Assembly: GCA_002731275.1 (NCBI GenBank)
Contig: PCBK01000067.1
Span: 1-43,190, forward strand
DNA from: Deltaproteobacteria bacterium
GTDB taxonomy: Bacteria; Myxococcota_C; UBA6777
Length of the DNA stretch: 43,190 nucleotides
Direction of reading: 5' to 3'
The first letter of the stretch is position 1, and each line of letters begins with the position of its first letter. This document shows, in pieces, positions 26,601-36,505 of the stretch. The notes beneath the pieces were generated by a model, which was not told the origin of the DNA, did not search any database, and saw only the letters and a list, made by a program, of their open reading frames with translations. The position numbers and the translations under genes are program-made.

Positions 26601-27044
26601 CTTTACCTTTCCATCAACATTCACACATTACGAATCATCTTCTGTACCCAAAAACAAGCGAGAAGACAACAACTCCCTTTCTTTTCCACACAACATAAGA
26701 CCTGGCCCGAGATTTGAAAAGAGACCCCACGTTCTCTTTGGAAAACAAAACTTATTCACCCATCTATGTGGTCAACCTTATGATAAAGAGATTCCCGTCC
26801 ATCCGCGCCGTGAATGTCTTTTTCAACACACCACAACAGTCCATACCAAAAGAGAACGAGATGACAAAAGGAGGTGTGGTCCATTTGCGACACTCGCAGG
26901 GCCCATTCACACAAACCAGCCAAAGACAAGGTTGTTGACCACCCTTCAGCAACCTCGACCTCCCAACATGTCCATCTACATCAGAGAAGCTCAGGCATGT
27001 AGCGCCTCGGACTTTCTCACGCTTACGTATCATAGGAGGAATCG
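26601..27044. other. intergenic region, no supported gene
   Basis: A 444-bp stretch between divergent genes. Short frames exist on both strands (for example 26714-26938 plus) but none has a good binding site or recognisable product. The right end holds AGGAGG serving the next gene. No repeat was found. Confidence 0.5.
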
Positions 27045-28313
27045 ATGATGAATCGTACACACGTATCTCAACTGTCACGGGTGGTTTTGTGTTTCTCACT
27101 CTATTTAGGTTCGACCGGCCTTTGCGTCGCAGAGACGCCAAGCACGTCCTTTGAGTTGTATCCATCACCTTCCAAGAAAACGCTCAAAAAACTCGCACAA
27201 CACGCCCCACCTGAGAAGGAATTCACTGCGCCACCGCCTCAAGCAGACATCAAACAACAACACAACGCACGGCGAGGAGGTACTTTCTCCATCGGCGCAG
27301 GTTTCTCAGGACAAGAAGGGTTTATCGCGAGTGCAAGGCTCGCTCACGACAGTTTGTTTGGCATTGAAGGGCTCAAACTCTCACTGGCCACACGTATGTC
27401 AGGAAGCCAACAGCTCGCCAGGGTGGCCTTTGGTATCGGGATGACACCTAGCAGCCGCTTCTTCGCCAAGATGACCCTTGACGGCGCCATGCGTGCCTTC
27501 TCCCCCGAAGAAGACGGTCTACAAAGTCGTTCGTTTGGTGGGATATTGACCGCCGGGATGCGCTTGGGAAGAGGATGGTCCCTCGCTCTCGGATACAAGC
27601 TCTCCAATGAATCACTCACGAACAGTGATCTCTTGGGGCAAACATCGTTACAGCTACCAAAAGGTACGTGGAACACCCCACTGTGGGATTCTGCGTTAAA
27701 ACTAACACTCAAACACACACCCGCTCGACCAAGAGACGAAGAGACCGGTATGCTCACAGGCCTTCACTTCACACTCACAGGGCAAACATCCAATCCACTG
27801 ACAGGCTCGGCGTTCAACTACACGAAGCTCGACACGTCGCTCAAATACGGTGTCTCATTGGGTCACGGATTCCATCTCGTGATGGAGGCAGGTGGTGGGG
27901 TGATGATGGGTGAGGATACAGCGATTCCCTTCGTCGAACGCTACCGATATGGTGGTATTCACGGGCTCCAATCAGGGCTCCCCTCGCTCGGTCCACAGAT
28001 GCAACACAATGGACAGACATTCGCGCTTGGTGGGACAGGTTTGTTGTACGCCCGCTCGGAGCTGCGCATCCCCATTATTCGCAAGTTTGGCCTGTATCTC
28101 TTTGCAGGTGTTGAAGCTGCTGCCGTTTTTAGCCAGTACAACGCACAAACAACGCCTCTCAAAGTCGCTGCATCTCCGACTCTTGCAGCCAACCTGGGGG
28201 TCCTATGGAAGTCACCTATCGGGCCACTGCGCTTCCAATTCTCGCTCCCCATCGTCCGCCCACCAGGGACATCCCCACTGCTCTTCAACTTCTCGACAGG
28301 TAGTAGCTTTTAG
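27045..28313 (+). CDS. Omp85/BamA-type surface antigen barrel without POTRA domains
   Basis: A 422-residue exported protein. After the signal peptide (about 1-29, ending VAE) and a Pro/Gln/Lys-rich linker (to about 75), the rest is a beta barrel. The last 130 residues follow the Omp85 surface-antigen pattern: FVERYRYGGIHGLQSG, FALGGTGLLYARSELRIP, GLYLFAGVEAAAVF, LGVLWKSPIGPLRFQFSLP, and a terminal FNFSTGSSF with C-terminal Phe as in barrel-assembly signals. No POTRA repeats fit before it, so it is a short, barrel-only relative of BamA/TamA. AGGAGG 5 bp upstream fixes the start. It could be a pore or a secretion channel; the substrate is unknown. Confidence 0.85.
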   Translation: MMNRTHVSQLSRVVLCFSLYLGSTGLCVAETPSTSFELYPSPSKKTLKKLAQHAPPEKEFTAPPPQADIKQQHNARRGGTFSIGAGFSGQEGFIASARLAHDSLFGIEGLKLSLATRMSGSQQLARVAFGIGMTPSSRFFAKMTLDGAMRAFSPEEDGLQSRSFGGILTAGMRLGRGWSLALGYKLSNESLTNSDLLGQTSLQLPKGTWNTPLWDSALKLTLKHTPARPRDEETGMLTGLHFTLTGQTSNPLTGSAFNYTKLDTSLKYGVSLGHGFHLVMEAGGGVMMGEDTAIPFVERYRYGGIHGLQSGLPSLGPQMQHNGQTFALGGTGLLYARSELRIPIIRKFGLYLFAGVEAAAVFSQYNAQTTPLKVAASPTLAANLGVLWKSPIGPLRFQFSLPIVRPPGTSPLLFNFSTGSSF

Positions 28314-28363
28314 AAGCATTGATGGCCCAAAAACATCACATCGCTCGGCTCGCACACGATCCC

Positions 28364-28774
28364 CTATCCGTAAATCGTCGCTACGATGGAGCGTCCGCTC
28401 GCGTGGTTGCGAAACTCGCACAAGTAGATTCCCTGCCATGTCCCCAGGTTTAAACGATGTTGGGTGACTGGGATCATCACAGACACCCCCACGAGTGTCG
28501 ATTTGATATGTGCAGGCATATCATCGCTTCCTTCGTAGGTATGTGTATAATAGGGCTCATCTTCAGGGACGAGATGGTTGAATGTAGCCTCAAAATCCAC
28601 ACGGACCGAGGGATCTGCGTTCTCATTTAACGTCAAACCAGCAGAGGTGTGCTTGAGAAAAAGGTGGCAGATGCCTGTCATCGGGAGCTTTGGCAACTCT
28701 TTCTCGATCAGCTCTGTGACGAGATGAGCGCCTCTTGAAAAGGCAGGTAGGCGAAATTCACACTGTGTGATCAT
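28364..28774 (-). CDS. yjbQ: YjbQ family protein (UPF0047, secondary thiamine-phosphate synthase type)
   Basis: A 136-residue protein of the UPF0047/YjbQ family. Typical are HLFLKHTSAGLTLNENADP (with the conserved His and Asn), VRVDFEATFNHLVPE and, near the end, LNLGTWQGIYLCEFRNH. The length is standard. E. coli YjbQ has weak thiamine-phosphate synthase activity, but the true role of the family is unclear. The start at 28774 has GGAGGAAC 4-5 bp upstream; the frame is open further upstream but runs into the divergent neighbour. Its end lies 50 bp from the end of the Omp85-like gene. Confidence 0.93.
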   Translation of the reverse strand: MITQCEFRLPAFSRGAHLVTELIEKELPKLPMTGICHLFLKHTSAGLTLNENADPSVRVDFEATFNHLVPEDEPYYTHTYEGSDDMPAHIKSTLVGVSVMIPVTQHRLNLGTWQGIYLCEFRNHASGRSIVATIYG

Positions 28775-28844
28775 ATTGTTCCTCCGAAAACAAAATACGA
28801 ATAGATAGACTGTACCAACGACCTGACAGGAAAGGAAACACTTC

Positions 28845-29564
28845 ATGGACAGACACATTCCCTTTAGAGCCGTGCTCTTTTTTGGATGCTGGATGTTGTG
28901 TGCGTTCACATCACCACAACACGCGACGGCAGGCTCCCAAAACGTCTACGCCGTCTACCTCCAAAAATATGGCGTGCTCGCAGGATACGAACTACAGCTC
29001 AAAGGAACTTTTCGTATGCACGCTGTCCTCACAGGGAAATCCAACCTCCGATGGTTCAAAGTCTTCCTGCCTCATGCGACGTTTCGACTGACCACCCAAG
29101 GGCAACTCTTTCTAGAAGAGTTACAAATCAAAAGCAACCTTCGTCTACAATACGATAACAACAATCGAATCGTCAAAATGGGGAAGATTTCATTTGCGTA
29201 TAGACAAGATGGTCGGCTCAAACGTATGGGGAATATGAAGATCAGCTATGACATCAGCGGACGCATGCGGAAACTCGGATCATTTGCGCTCACATACCAA
29301 AGGGACGGTTCTCTCAAGTCAATCAACACGCTCAACATTACGATCAATCACATCAGCCGATTGACCGCTATAGGACCGCACAAAGTCCTTTGGCAAACCA
29401 ACGGTCGCATCCAACAAATTGGCCCTGTCACGGTCTCTTACCACCCGATTCAAGGAACAGTGGTCGCCTCCAGCGTCCAAAGTGGGCGCCCGCCTTTCCG
29501 CTTCTCCGTCTTTTGGGACAACCGCTCTGTTTGTCAAACCCTCATGGGAAAAACAAGGAGATAA
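28845..29564 (+). CDS. exported protein built of six 16-residue repeats
   Basis: A 239-residue exported protein (signal peptide about 1-30, cleavage after ATAG). From 106 to 201 it has six consecutive repeats of exactly 16 residues: Gly/Asn-Arg followed by an aliphatic residue, then a Met/Ile/Leu-Gly pair and an alternating strand ending in Tyr. The anchoring Arg or its replacement recurs at 108, 124, 140, 156, 172 and 188. Examples are DGRLKRMGNMKISYDI and SGRMRKLGSFALTYQR. The pattern recalls YD/RHS repeats but with a shorter period, so a beta-hairpin stack or solenoid is likely. AGGAAAGG is upstream of the start. The N-terminal domain (31-100) is not recognised. It is probably periplasmic or on the surface. 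Confidence 0.8.
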   Translation: MDRHIPFRAVLFFGCWMLCAFTSPQHATAGSQNVYAVYLQKYGVLAGYELQLKGTFRMHAVLTGKSNLRWFKVFLPHATFRLTTQGQLFLEELQIKSNLRLQYDNNNRIVKMGKISFAYRQDGRLKRMGNMKISYDISGRMRKLGSFALTYQRDGSLKSINTLNITINHISRLTAIGPHKVLWQTNGRIQQIGPVTVSYHPIQGTVVASSVQSGRPPFRFSVFWDNRSVCQTLMGKTRR

Positions 29565-29575
29565 AGTTCCCCTCA

Positions 29576-32236
29576 TTAACGACACTGTTTGCCCACACAA
29601 GCGCTCGTGGAGGTGCAGTCTGCGTTGCGAACGCACTGGATCAAACACACACCATTTGAGCACTTAAAATTGCCAGGACACGACGCAAACACATTGCATT
29701 TGTGCTCTACAATGGGCTCACAGCGCCCTTCCTGACACCAGTATCCCTTTTTGCAATGGGTGTTGTCATCACAGCGAAAGTAACAACCAGAAGATGACAG
29801 ACATGCATATCCCGCCTCACAATCCCCATCAACCTGACAGCTTTTCCCTGTCAACGCGACACACTTTTGAACGCGAATGTCACAGTAAAAGTAAGGACCA
29901 CACTCCCTGTCCGACTGACACGACTTCGTACAGGTGCGCTTCTCGTAATCGCAGGCGTACCCTTTACACTCCTCGTCAACAAGACACTCAACGTTCCCAA
30001 ACGCTCCTGAAACATAACATCGACCTGTCAGCAAAGAACATTGAAACTGCCCGCGACACCCTCCCGTGCCATCACATCTTTCGGCGCATGTTCCATTCCT
30101 GCATGCATAGCCGTGCTTACATGGATTCGACGCAGAGCACGGATTGACAGGGACAAGGGCAACACATCGTCCTTGTTGGCATGAGAAACCAGGCTTGCAA
30201 TGATGCGGGTCAGAGCAGCTCCGCAAGCACTTGCGTGTGAGCAAATTACACAAGAAACCATGTCGACAATCGCTGTGCTGAAGGCACTCAGCCTCATTCC
30301 CACTTGCGGATGTCGGCACACAAGCGGACTGTGTACATTCAAATCCAGTCAGACAGTCGATGGTGTTGGTACACCTTTTGCCGCAGATACCTTTTGTCTT
30401 CGCACAGACACCGCCAGCAGGGCAATCACTGTCACTCCCACATTTAGGGAGACAAGACCCCTCCACACAGACCATCCCCGAAGAAGGACAGGCGTTACTA
30501 CCACCAGAACATGCTTTGCGACAGCTCGCATCGATGCACTTGTAACCATCTGGACAATTCTTTCCGTTAGAGCACAAGAGCGAAGGTCGACAAAGACCCC
30601 CTCGACACTCAAGATTGTCATCTTCACATGACCCCTGACACTGCAACAAACATGTGTTGGTGTCTATCTCACATCCATACCCCGTGGGACAGTTCTCATT
30701 TGATGAGCATGAAGGGATTTTTGAACACTGGCCATTCTGCAAACAGGTATATCCAGCCTGACAGTCCTCCGCCCTCAAACACCTGCTGATACAATCACTA
30801 CCGGAAGACTCACAAGCATATCCTCCCTTACATTCGTTCCTGGTATCACACGCCTCACCGAGTTTGAATGGCTGGCATATTCCAGCGCGACATTCTTCAC
30901 CATACTTACAATTGAAGTTGTACTGACATGTCACCACACAAGGAGGTTGCGGACATGACGGTTTTTGACATTGTCCGTTTCCACAGCTCTGACCACTGGC
31001 ACATCGATTTCCACACGCACCACAATGCAGTGGATCAGTCTGTTTATCGACACAGCCGCCATAACAAGTCTCTTTGCCGCCAGTACAACGCCCAACACAG
31101 TTTCCCCTATCACAAAGACCACTGGCGCAGGGACTCTCGCACCTTCCACAGTGAAGCGCGCTGCTCAACGTGTCGACACACCTTCCAAGACAGAGCGTGG
31201 TTCCTTCTGGACATCGACACTTACCAGCGTTGCAATCTTGACCGCTGGCACATCGATTTCCACACGCTCCACAGTGTTGAGGGTTTGTCTGCTTGTCGAC
31301 ACAACCACCATAACACGTATCGGGTGTCGGAGCGGGACAGGTCTGTGTGCACGCTCCACTCGCACAAACCTGTCCACTTTGACATGTCTTTCCACAACCA
31401 CCACAGTGCTTTTCAGAATACGAACTGGCGACACATATCCCCCCACAATCCTGGAATGTACCAGCACATTGACACTGACCTTCCTTGCAGATTTGATCCC
31501 CACGACAAGCCTTTCCACAATCACCACAGTGAAAACGGTTATAAGACGTATCGACGCAACCCCCATAACAGATCTTAGGTGTTGATGGAGGACAACTCGC
31601 AACACACTGACCATTTGCACATAATTGTCCTGTCGGACATACTTTCCCACAACGACCACAGTGCTGTTGTGTGTTTGCGAGCTCGACACACTCTCCATCG
31701 CAATCGCTCAGTCCCTCTGGACACGCACAACGTCCGGCAAGACAGGTCCGGCCTTTCTCACAGCTTTTGCCACACGCGCCACAGTGTGAAGAGTCCGTCT
31801 TTGTGTCCACACACTTCCCGCCACACTCCGTGGAGGTCGGCGCGTAACAGGTCTCACTTTTTGTGGAGCAAGTGCTGTTCTTACACGTCTCTCCTGCTTT
31901 GCAGGCTTGGTTACATCCCCCACAATGTTCGGAGTCAGCTGATGTCTCGATACATTTACCATCGCAACGAGTGAAACCATTTTGGCAGTAACATCCACCT
32001 TGTTGACACAACTGACCATTTAGACACTTGTTCCCACAACGACCGCAGTGTTGGTTATGGCTCGCGACGTTGACACAAACACTGTCGCACAAGACCTTCC
32101 CATCTGCACACAAACACTCTCCATCCACACAAGAGCGACCACTTGGACATCCCTGGTCACTCTCACACCCAGGCGGTGTACAAGACGGTAAAAGAGACAC
32201 CCACAACAAAAGCAGCAACAATAGCCAACGAAACAT
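29576..32236 (-). CDS. large cysteine-module lipoprotein
   Basis: An 886-residue putative surface lipoprotein. The signal peptide MFRWLLLLLLLWVSLLPSC ends in a lipobox (LPSC). The first half carries nine modules of about 35-45 residues of the type C-x-G-x-C-V-(13 residues)-HCG-x-CG-x-x-C, followed by a G-x-x-C-x-x-G-x-C tail; examples are DTCYGGCVDKQTNPQHCGAC and ETCYGGCVDKQTDPLHCGAC. The second half switches to shorter C-x(4)-DC-x-x-GY-x-C modules, like those of Dickkopf/EB-type eukaryotic proteins. Such modules are frequent in myxobacterial surface proteins. The start at 32236 has GGAG 6 bp upstream. It lies 133 bp downstream of a membrane kinase gene on the same strand, so the kinase may respond to it, or control it (inference). 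Confidence 0.92.
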   Translation of the reverse strand: MFRWLLLLLLLWVSLLPSCTPPGCESDQGCPSGRSCVDGECLCADGKVLCDSVCVNVASHNQHCGRCGNKCLNGQLCQQGGCYCQNGFTRCDGKCIETSADSEHCGGCNQACKAGETCKNSTCSTKSETCYAPTSTECGGKCVDTKTDSSHCGACGKSCEKGRTCLAGRCACPEGLSDCDGECVELANTQQHCGRCGKVCPTGQLCANGQCVASCPPSTPKICYGGCVDTSYNRFHCGDCGKACRGDQICKEGQCQCAGTFQDCGGICVASSYSEKHCGGCGKTCQSGQVCASGACTQTCPAPTPDTCYGGCVDKQTNPQHCGACGNRCASGQDCNAGKCRCPEGTTLCLGRCVDTLSSALHCGRCESPCASGLCDRGNCVGRCTGGKETCYGGCVDKQTDPLHCGACGNRCASGQSCGNGQCQKPSCPQPPCVVTCQYNFNCKYGEECRAGICQPFKLGEACDTRNECKGGYACESSGSDCISRCLRAEDCQAGYTCLQNGQCSKIPSCSSNENCPTGYGCEIDTNTCLLQCQGSCEDDNLECRGGLCRPSLLCSNGKNCPDGYKCIDASCRKACSGGSNACPSSGMVCVEGSCLPKCGSDSDCPAGGVCAKTKGICGKRCTNTIDCLTGFECTQSACVPTSASGNEAECLQHSDCRHGFLCNLLTRKCLRSCSDPHHCKPGFSCQQGRCVALVPVNPCSASNPCKHGYACRNGTCAERCDGTGGCRGQFQCSLLTGRCYVSGAFGNVECLVDEECKGYACDYEKRTCTKSCQSDRECGPYFYCDIRVQKCVALTGKSCQVDGDCEAGYACLSSSGCYFRCDDNTHCKKGYWCQEGRCEPIVEHKCNVFASCPGNFKCSNGVCLIQCVRNADCTSTSACVGKQCR

Positions 32237-32369
32237 CCAACACTCCAAAGACACAGAGGTCATCCGAAGAAGACTGCAAAAGAAAGACTGACTTTCTCTA
32301 CAATACGACAATACATCACTGAATTGAAGGGTTTTCTCAGAGCGGCCGCTAAATACGAAGAGCTACAGC

Positions 32370-34799
32370 CTAGAAAGAGGAGAGAGAGGAGGTCGCATTT
32401 TCTCTTTGTAAAAAGAGCCCCGCGAGTAACCAACAAATGGCAAAACTGATGGCCATAATCGCGTACACTTGTTGTGGAAAGAGACCTCCAAATAAGGCCC
32501 CTAAAAACAAGACCACCGAGAGCGAAGACAACCACCCACGAATCGTCACCCCCGCTGTCGCTGTAAGACAACCAAGGATCATAAGATCGTAAAAATAGAT
32601 GCTCTCAATAGGTTGCACGAGGATCGCACGAATCAACCGATTCACCGTCACACTCGTACAACACAGCACCGCAAAGAACGTAAATCTTCTGTTGATATCA
32701 TTGACCAAGAGGTAATCCCTCCCGATGATGATCGCGAGAAGTAATCCTCCTGTCGCGACACCCGCAAATGTAATCGCGCGTCGATATCCACTCGCCAGAT
32801 CTTGAGGTGGTCCCCAAACGAACCGCATCACGATAAACAAAGCCGCAAGAACAGCCATCCCCATCATCAGTTGGACGTGTTGTCTTCCACCGATGGAGAG
32901 GTCATTCTCATGCTTGATTTTCTTGTAATGAATGCGCTCTTCTCGCTCTTGTGAGAGATCAAACTTGAGTTGATTTAAGAGCACCTCAAAGCGTGGCTCC
33001 GGCACCTCCATCTCCATAAAGAGACCCCTCGCGGCTTTGTAATTACGACTGTCGATCTCATAAAGAAACATATACTCAAGTGCTTTCGCCAAACCAGCAC
33101 GAGCGTTCGGGTTTTCAGGCCACTCACGCAGCGCCTGCAAAAACCCATAGCGACATTCCATAAATGTTCTGTGCACCTCTCCAACAGCCCCAGGTGTCAA
33201 GTCCAGTTCTTCAGTGGACAGCTCGAATTGCTGTGCACTCTGTAACTCCGCGAGGCGTTTCATCGCGGTGTCACTCAACTGAATTGAAGAGAGGTGCTTG
33301 AGATAATCGACCAACGCTATCCGAAAGGCCTCTGCGCTCTGGGGACGATGCTCCTTCTTGGGATGAAGCGCACGTTGACACAGTGACGCCAACTCAGAGG
33401 GTACCGATGCTTCATAGGTAAACAGAGCCTCCTGGATGACGGAGTGAAAGACCCCTTCGATCGACGTCGCGTAGTGTGGAGGTTGCCCTGTCATGATCTC
33501 GTGAAGGACACCTCCGAGCAAATACACATCCGTCCGTTCATCGACGAATCCGTAATCATCAAACATCTCAGGAGCCATATACACAGGCGTCCCAAAGAAC
33601 CCTCTGATATCAGCAAAGATACGATCCAATCGTTCATACAAAGGACGCGGAACGACGCCTTCGATTGGTTTGGCGATCCCCCAATCGAGCAGATAGACCT
33701 CACCATATTCACCGATCATCACGTTACCGGGCTTGATGTCACGGTGGAGAATGCCCTTACTGTGGGCATATTCAACAGCCTTACAGATCGCAATAAGGAT
33801 CTCGATGTGTCGTATTAACGGATCTTCGACCCCCATCTTGGTCCGCTCCCAAAATGGATGTTTGTCGTCCTTCAGCAGCTCCGCCCATGAGACGCCCTCC
33901 ACGTACTTCATCACCAACACGGGCAATCCATCTTCGTCTTCGCGAAGTGTATGGAGTGGGATGATGTTGGAGTGAGAGAGGTATCCTGTGATAATCCCCT
34001 CATGGAGCAAAATTTTGTTCGGTGACTCAGCACTCGAAGCCGGGTTGACGTGCTTGATCGCGACCATCCTCGAAAGAGAGCGCTGGATCACCCTGTATAC
34101 ACAACCAACGCCACCTTTCCCTGCGAGCCCCATTAAGAACAACTCACCTGCTTGTTTGTTCTTTAACAGTTCTCTCATCGGCACAAGAGGTAGAGGCGCC
34201 TCGTCGGGATCATAGGTGTATTTTTTCGCGTGCGCAGTGGAGAAAGGGCTTTGCTCTCCTGTCTCCTCCGAGAGCTGCAAGCGACGTGTTGGACCACTGT
34301 CTTCGAAGGAGCGAGACGCAGCCTGATGAGGTAGAGTGATTCCTCTAGAGGTCGCAGAGAAAGGAAAGGGGTGGGCTTTTTGTAAGTCGGTCCCACTTGG
34401 AGAGCGCGTCGCCGGTGGATGCGCCTTCTGCAAGGCTGTTTTCGCCTCATCTTCTCCAAGGGTTAGATGTTTTTCCGTCGCACCAGAGTCCATGTCGAGT
34501 GGGTTGGTGTCCACCGAAAAATAGTCGGCCATCGTCGAATCAGGGTGACTCTCAAACGCCGCTTCAAGGGAGCTCTTTTGTGAGGATGAGGGAATGTAGC
34601 GAAAGGTGTCATCCCCTTCAACCATCACGCCACGAAAAAGCTCGAACTCGCCAAGCATCTCATCGACCGTTTCACCGTCGACACTTCCTGTCTCAACAGG
34701 CAAACGCACGGTCTCAAAGATCCCACGACGTTCTTGTTCCTTGTCATAAGAAAAATATTGTTTCAGTCGATCCAATTGGGCCGATGATTGTCCAGACAT
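32370..34799 (-). CDS. Ser/Thr protein kinase with six-helix membrane tail
   Basis: An 809-residue kinase. Residues 1-205 are a hydrophilic, Ser/Thr-rich region with a repeated LQKAHP motif (123-128 and 139-144). The kinase domain (about 220-505) has AGKGGVGCVY (226-235), AIKH with Lys249, HRDIKPGN (352-359), DWG (372-374) in place of DFG, and APE (409-411); substitution of Phe by Trp is tolerated in some active kinases. After a helical region (505-640) there are about six membrane helices between 643 and 797. No extracytoplasmic sensor domain is seen, so the helices themselves may sense the membrane state. AAAGGTGA 7 bp upstream supports the start. The giant cysteine-rich lipoprotein gene follows downstream. 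Confidence 0.94.
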   Translation of the reverse strand: MSGQSSAQLDRLKQYFSYDKEQERRGIFETVRLPVETGSVDGETVDEMLGEFELFRGVMVEGDDTFRYIPSSSQKSSLEAAFESHPDSTMADYFSVDTNPLDMDSGATEKHLTLGEDEAKTALQKAHPPATRSPSGTDLQKAHPFPFSATSRGITLPHQAASRSFEDSGPTRRLQLSEETGEQSPFSTAHAKKYTYDPDEAPLPLVPMRELLKNKQAGELFLMGLAGKGGVGCVYRVIQRSLSRMVAIKHVNPASSAESPNKILLHEGIITGYLSHSNIIPLHTLREDEDGLPVLVMKYVEGVSWAELLKDDKHPFWERTKMGVEDPLIRHIEILIAICKAVEYAHSKGILHRDIKPGNVMIGEYGEVYLLDWGIAKPIEGVVPRPLYERLDRIFADIRGFFGTPVYMAPEMFDDYGFVDERTDVYLLGGVLHEIMTGQPPHYATSIEGVFHSVIQEALFTYEASVPSELASLCQRALHPKKEHRPQSAEAFRIALVDYLKHLSSIQLSDTAMKRLAELQSAQQFELSTEELDLTPGAVGEVHRTFMECRYGFLQALREWPENPNARAGLAKALEYMFLYEIDSRNYKAARGLFMEMEVPEPRFEVLLNQLKFDLSQEREERIHYKKIKHENDLSIGGRQHVQLMMGMAVLAALFIVMRFVWGPPQDLASGYRRAITFAGVATGGLLLAIIIGRDYLLVNDINRRFTFFAVLCCTSVTVNRLIRAILVQPIESIYFYDLMILGCLTATAGVTIRGWLSSLSVVLFLGALFGGLFPQQVYAIMAISFAICWLLAGLFLQRENATSSLSSF

Positions 34800-34867
34800 C
34801 CTCTCGTCACCTTTTGCGGTGTAATTGCCAACGTTCTCTAGCGGACTGAATGATACGATACAACCGT

Positions 34868-35779
34868 TTAAGAGAGCCAGTTTTTCGGCTGCTTGAGGAC
34901 CGCAAGAAGCCGCGCCTCTTCACTGTCAGGTGCAGGATGATGATCATACTCCCAGCGCGCATTGAGCGGCAGCGACATCAAGATGCTCTCGATACGACCT
35001 CCCGTTTTCAAACCAAATACTGTCCCTCGATCATACACAAGGTTAAACTCGACATAGCGACCTCGCCGCATTAACTGCCATTCCTTTTGGCTTTGCGTGA
35101 AGTCCATGTCTTTGCGTCGCTCGACAATAGGGATGTAGGACGGCAAAAAGGCCCCCGCGACGTCCTTTGTAAAGGCAAATAAACGCTCAGGTTCACGGTC
35201 ATTCAGGTCATCAAAGAAGATCCCCCCAAGACCACGAGCCTCCTGACGGTGTTTGATGTGAAAGTAGTCATCACACCACTGCTTGAACTTCGGATAATAC
35301 GCTTCATCGTGAGCATCACATACATTTTTCATCGTCTGATGGAAGTGAATCGCATCCTCTTCAAAGAGATAGGAAGGGGTCAAGTCGATCCCGCCTCCAA
35401 ACCACCACGCAGCAGGTTGCCCTTCCTGACCGCGCTCAAAGTAACGTACGTTCATGTGGATAGTCGGCGCCATAGGATTCTTGGGATGCACGACGAGGCT
35501 GACGCCAGTCGCAAAGAAGTTCAGCTCCATCTCGTCATCGAGCTTGCGACCGCCCCCCATACTCTTGACCGCTTCAGGAGGTAAGACACCGTATACTTCG
35601 GAGACATTCACACCAGCCTTTTCGAAGACATGACTGTCTTGTAAGACGCGAGAGCGTCCACCGCCACCGCCCTCACGATCCCAGGTGTCCTCGTGAAATG
35701 TGCCCCCATCAACCGCAGACAACCCTTCACAGATCACATCTTGCGCCTCCTTCACCATCGCCACCATCTTCTGTCTCAT
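34868..35779 (-). CDS. hemF: oxygen-dependent coproporphyrinogen III oxidase
   Basis: A 303-residue HemF, which decarboxylates coproporphyrinogen III to protoporphyrinogen IX using O2 in heme synthesis. Seen: [11 protein letters not shown] near the N-terminus, [11 protein letters not shown] (substrate-binding His), [29 protein letters not shown] and a C-terminal [15 protein letters not shown]. Length and motif order fit the family fully. GGAGAAGAG directly upstream supports the start. The gene is the third of an operon, 12 bp after the YkgJ-type gene. Its presence implies aerobic heme synthesis in this organism. Confidence 0.98.
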   Translation of the reverse strand: MRQKMVAMVKEAQDVICEGLSAVDGGTFHEDTWDREGGGGGRSRVLQDSHVFEKAGVNVSEVYGVLPPEAVKSMGGGRKLDDEMELNFFATGVSLVVHPKNPMAPTIHMNVRYFERGQEGQPAAWWFGGGIDLTPSYLFEEDAIHFHQTMKNVCDAHDEAYYPKFKQWCDDYFHIKHRQEARGLGGIFFDDLNDREPERLFAFTKDVAGAFLPSYIPIVERRKDMDFTQSQKEWQLMRRGRYVEFNLVYDRGTVFGLKTGGRIESILMSLPLNARWEYDHHPAPDSEEARLLAVLKQPKNWLS

Positions 35780-35791
35780 CTCTTCTCCTGC

Positions 35792-36496
35792 TCAATCTAA
35801 ACGAAGCCAACGGGTGATCCCCATCTTATGAAGTTCTTCTTTGTAGACCTTCACGAGGACGAGATCACGGATCTTTTCAGTGTAAAAATTATGAAGGATT
35901 GCCTGTTCAAGCGCCCTCGCAGTAGGGTCTTGTGGCGCAGCCTGTACGGGCAACTCACAGCGGTCACTCCAGCCGATACGACGCCCCGGGATATCGAGCG
36001 TATAAGGAAAGGTTCGACACACCCAGGGACGATGAGGGTGAATCGTACAGGTTTGCTCCTCGGAGAGAAAGACACAGCGCCCCATCGCGTCCTGTTTGAG
36101 GACAGGAAAGATGCGCCAATGAAAGGAACGGAGCATATCCCGCAGCATAGGTCGACGTGACAGCACCTCTTCGGAAAAGTGTGGCTTCTCCCATGTCAAC
36201 ATGTCGGTCCAACCTCGATCCACAAACAACGCCACATCGACCAGTCTCAACAACACGGTGTTGTGCGGTCCACGGCAACAATTGTCAAGACACGCAAAGC
36301 AATCTGGGATGCGCCCTCTTTGAAATCCCCACGTCCACTCTTCTGCGGATGGTGGAGTCAAGTCAAACTCACGATGAAGTTGCCACAAACGCCATAGATG
36401 ACGCACATGCCGGATCGGCTTCGTCTGATATTCTCCCCACAATGAACGCACAGCGCGTTCAAGTGGGCCACTCTCCATCACACGACGAAACTCCAT
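35792..36496 (-). CDS. YkgJ family cysteine cluster protein
   Basis: A 234-residue protein of the YkgJ/COG0727 family, thought to bind an Fe-S cluster or zinc. The cysteine signature is FACLDNCCRGP in the first third, then RCVFLSEEQTCTIHPHRPWVCRTFP and later DRCELP. No membrane helix is seen. The start at 36496 has GAGGT 6 bp upstream. It sits between a small membrane protein gene (9 bp gap) and hemF (12 bp gap), so the three are surely cotranscribed. A link to heme or iron handling is suggested by context only. Confidence 0.88.
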   Translation of the reverse strand: MEFRRVMESGPLERAVRSLWGEYQTKPIRHVRHLWRLWQLHREFDLTPPSAEEWTWGFQRGRIPDCFACLDNCCRGPHNTVLLRLVDVALFVDRGWTDMLTWEKPHFSEEVLSRRPMLRDMLRSFHWRIFPVLKQDAMGRCVFLSEEQTCTIHPHRPWVCRTFPYTLDIPGRRIGWSDRCELPVQAAPQDPTARALEQAILHNFYTEKIRDLVLVKVYKEELHKMGITRWLRLD

Positions 36497-36505
36497 GCAG
36501 ACACC

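Noticed and set aside
26714-26938. 74-codon plus-strand frame in the intergenic region
   Set aside because: No ribosome binding site, signal peptide or recognisable motif.
30928-31585. Two long overlapping plus-strand frames inside the cysteine-module gene
   Set aside because: His/Thr-rich frames created by the repeated Cys codons on the opposite strand; no ribosome binding sites.
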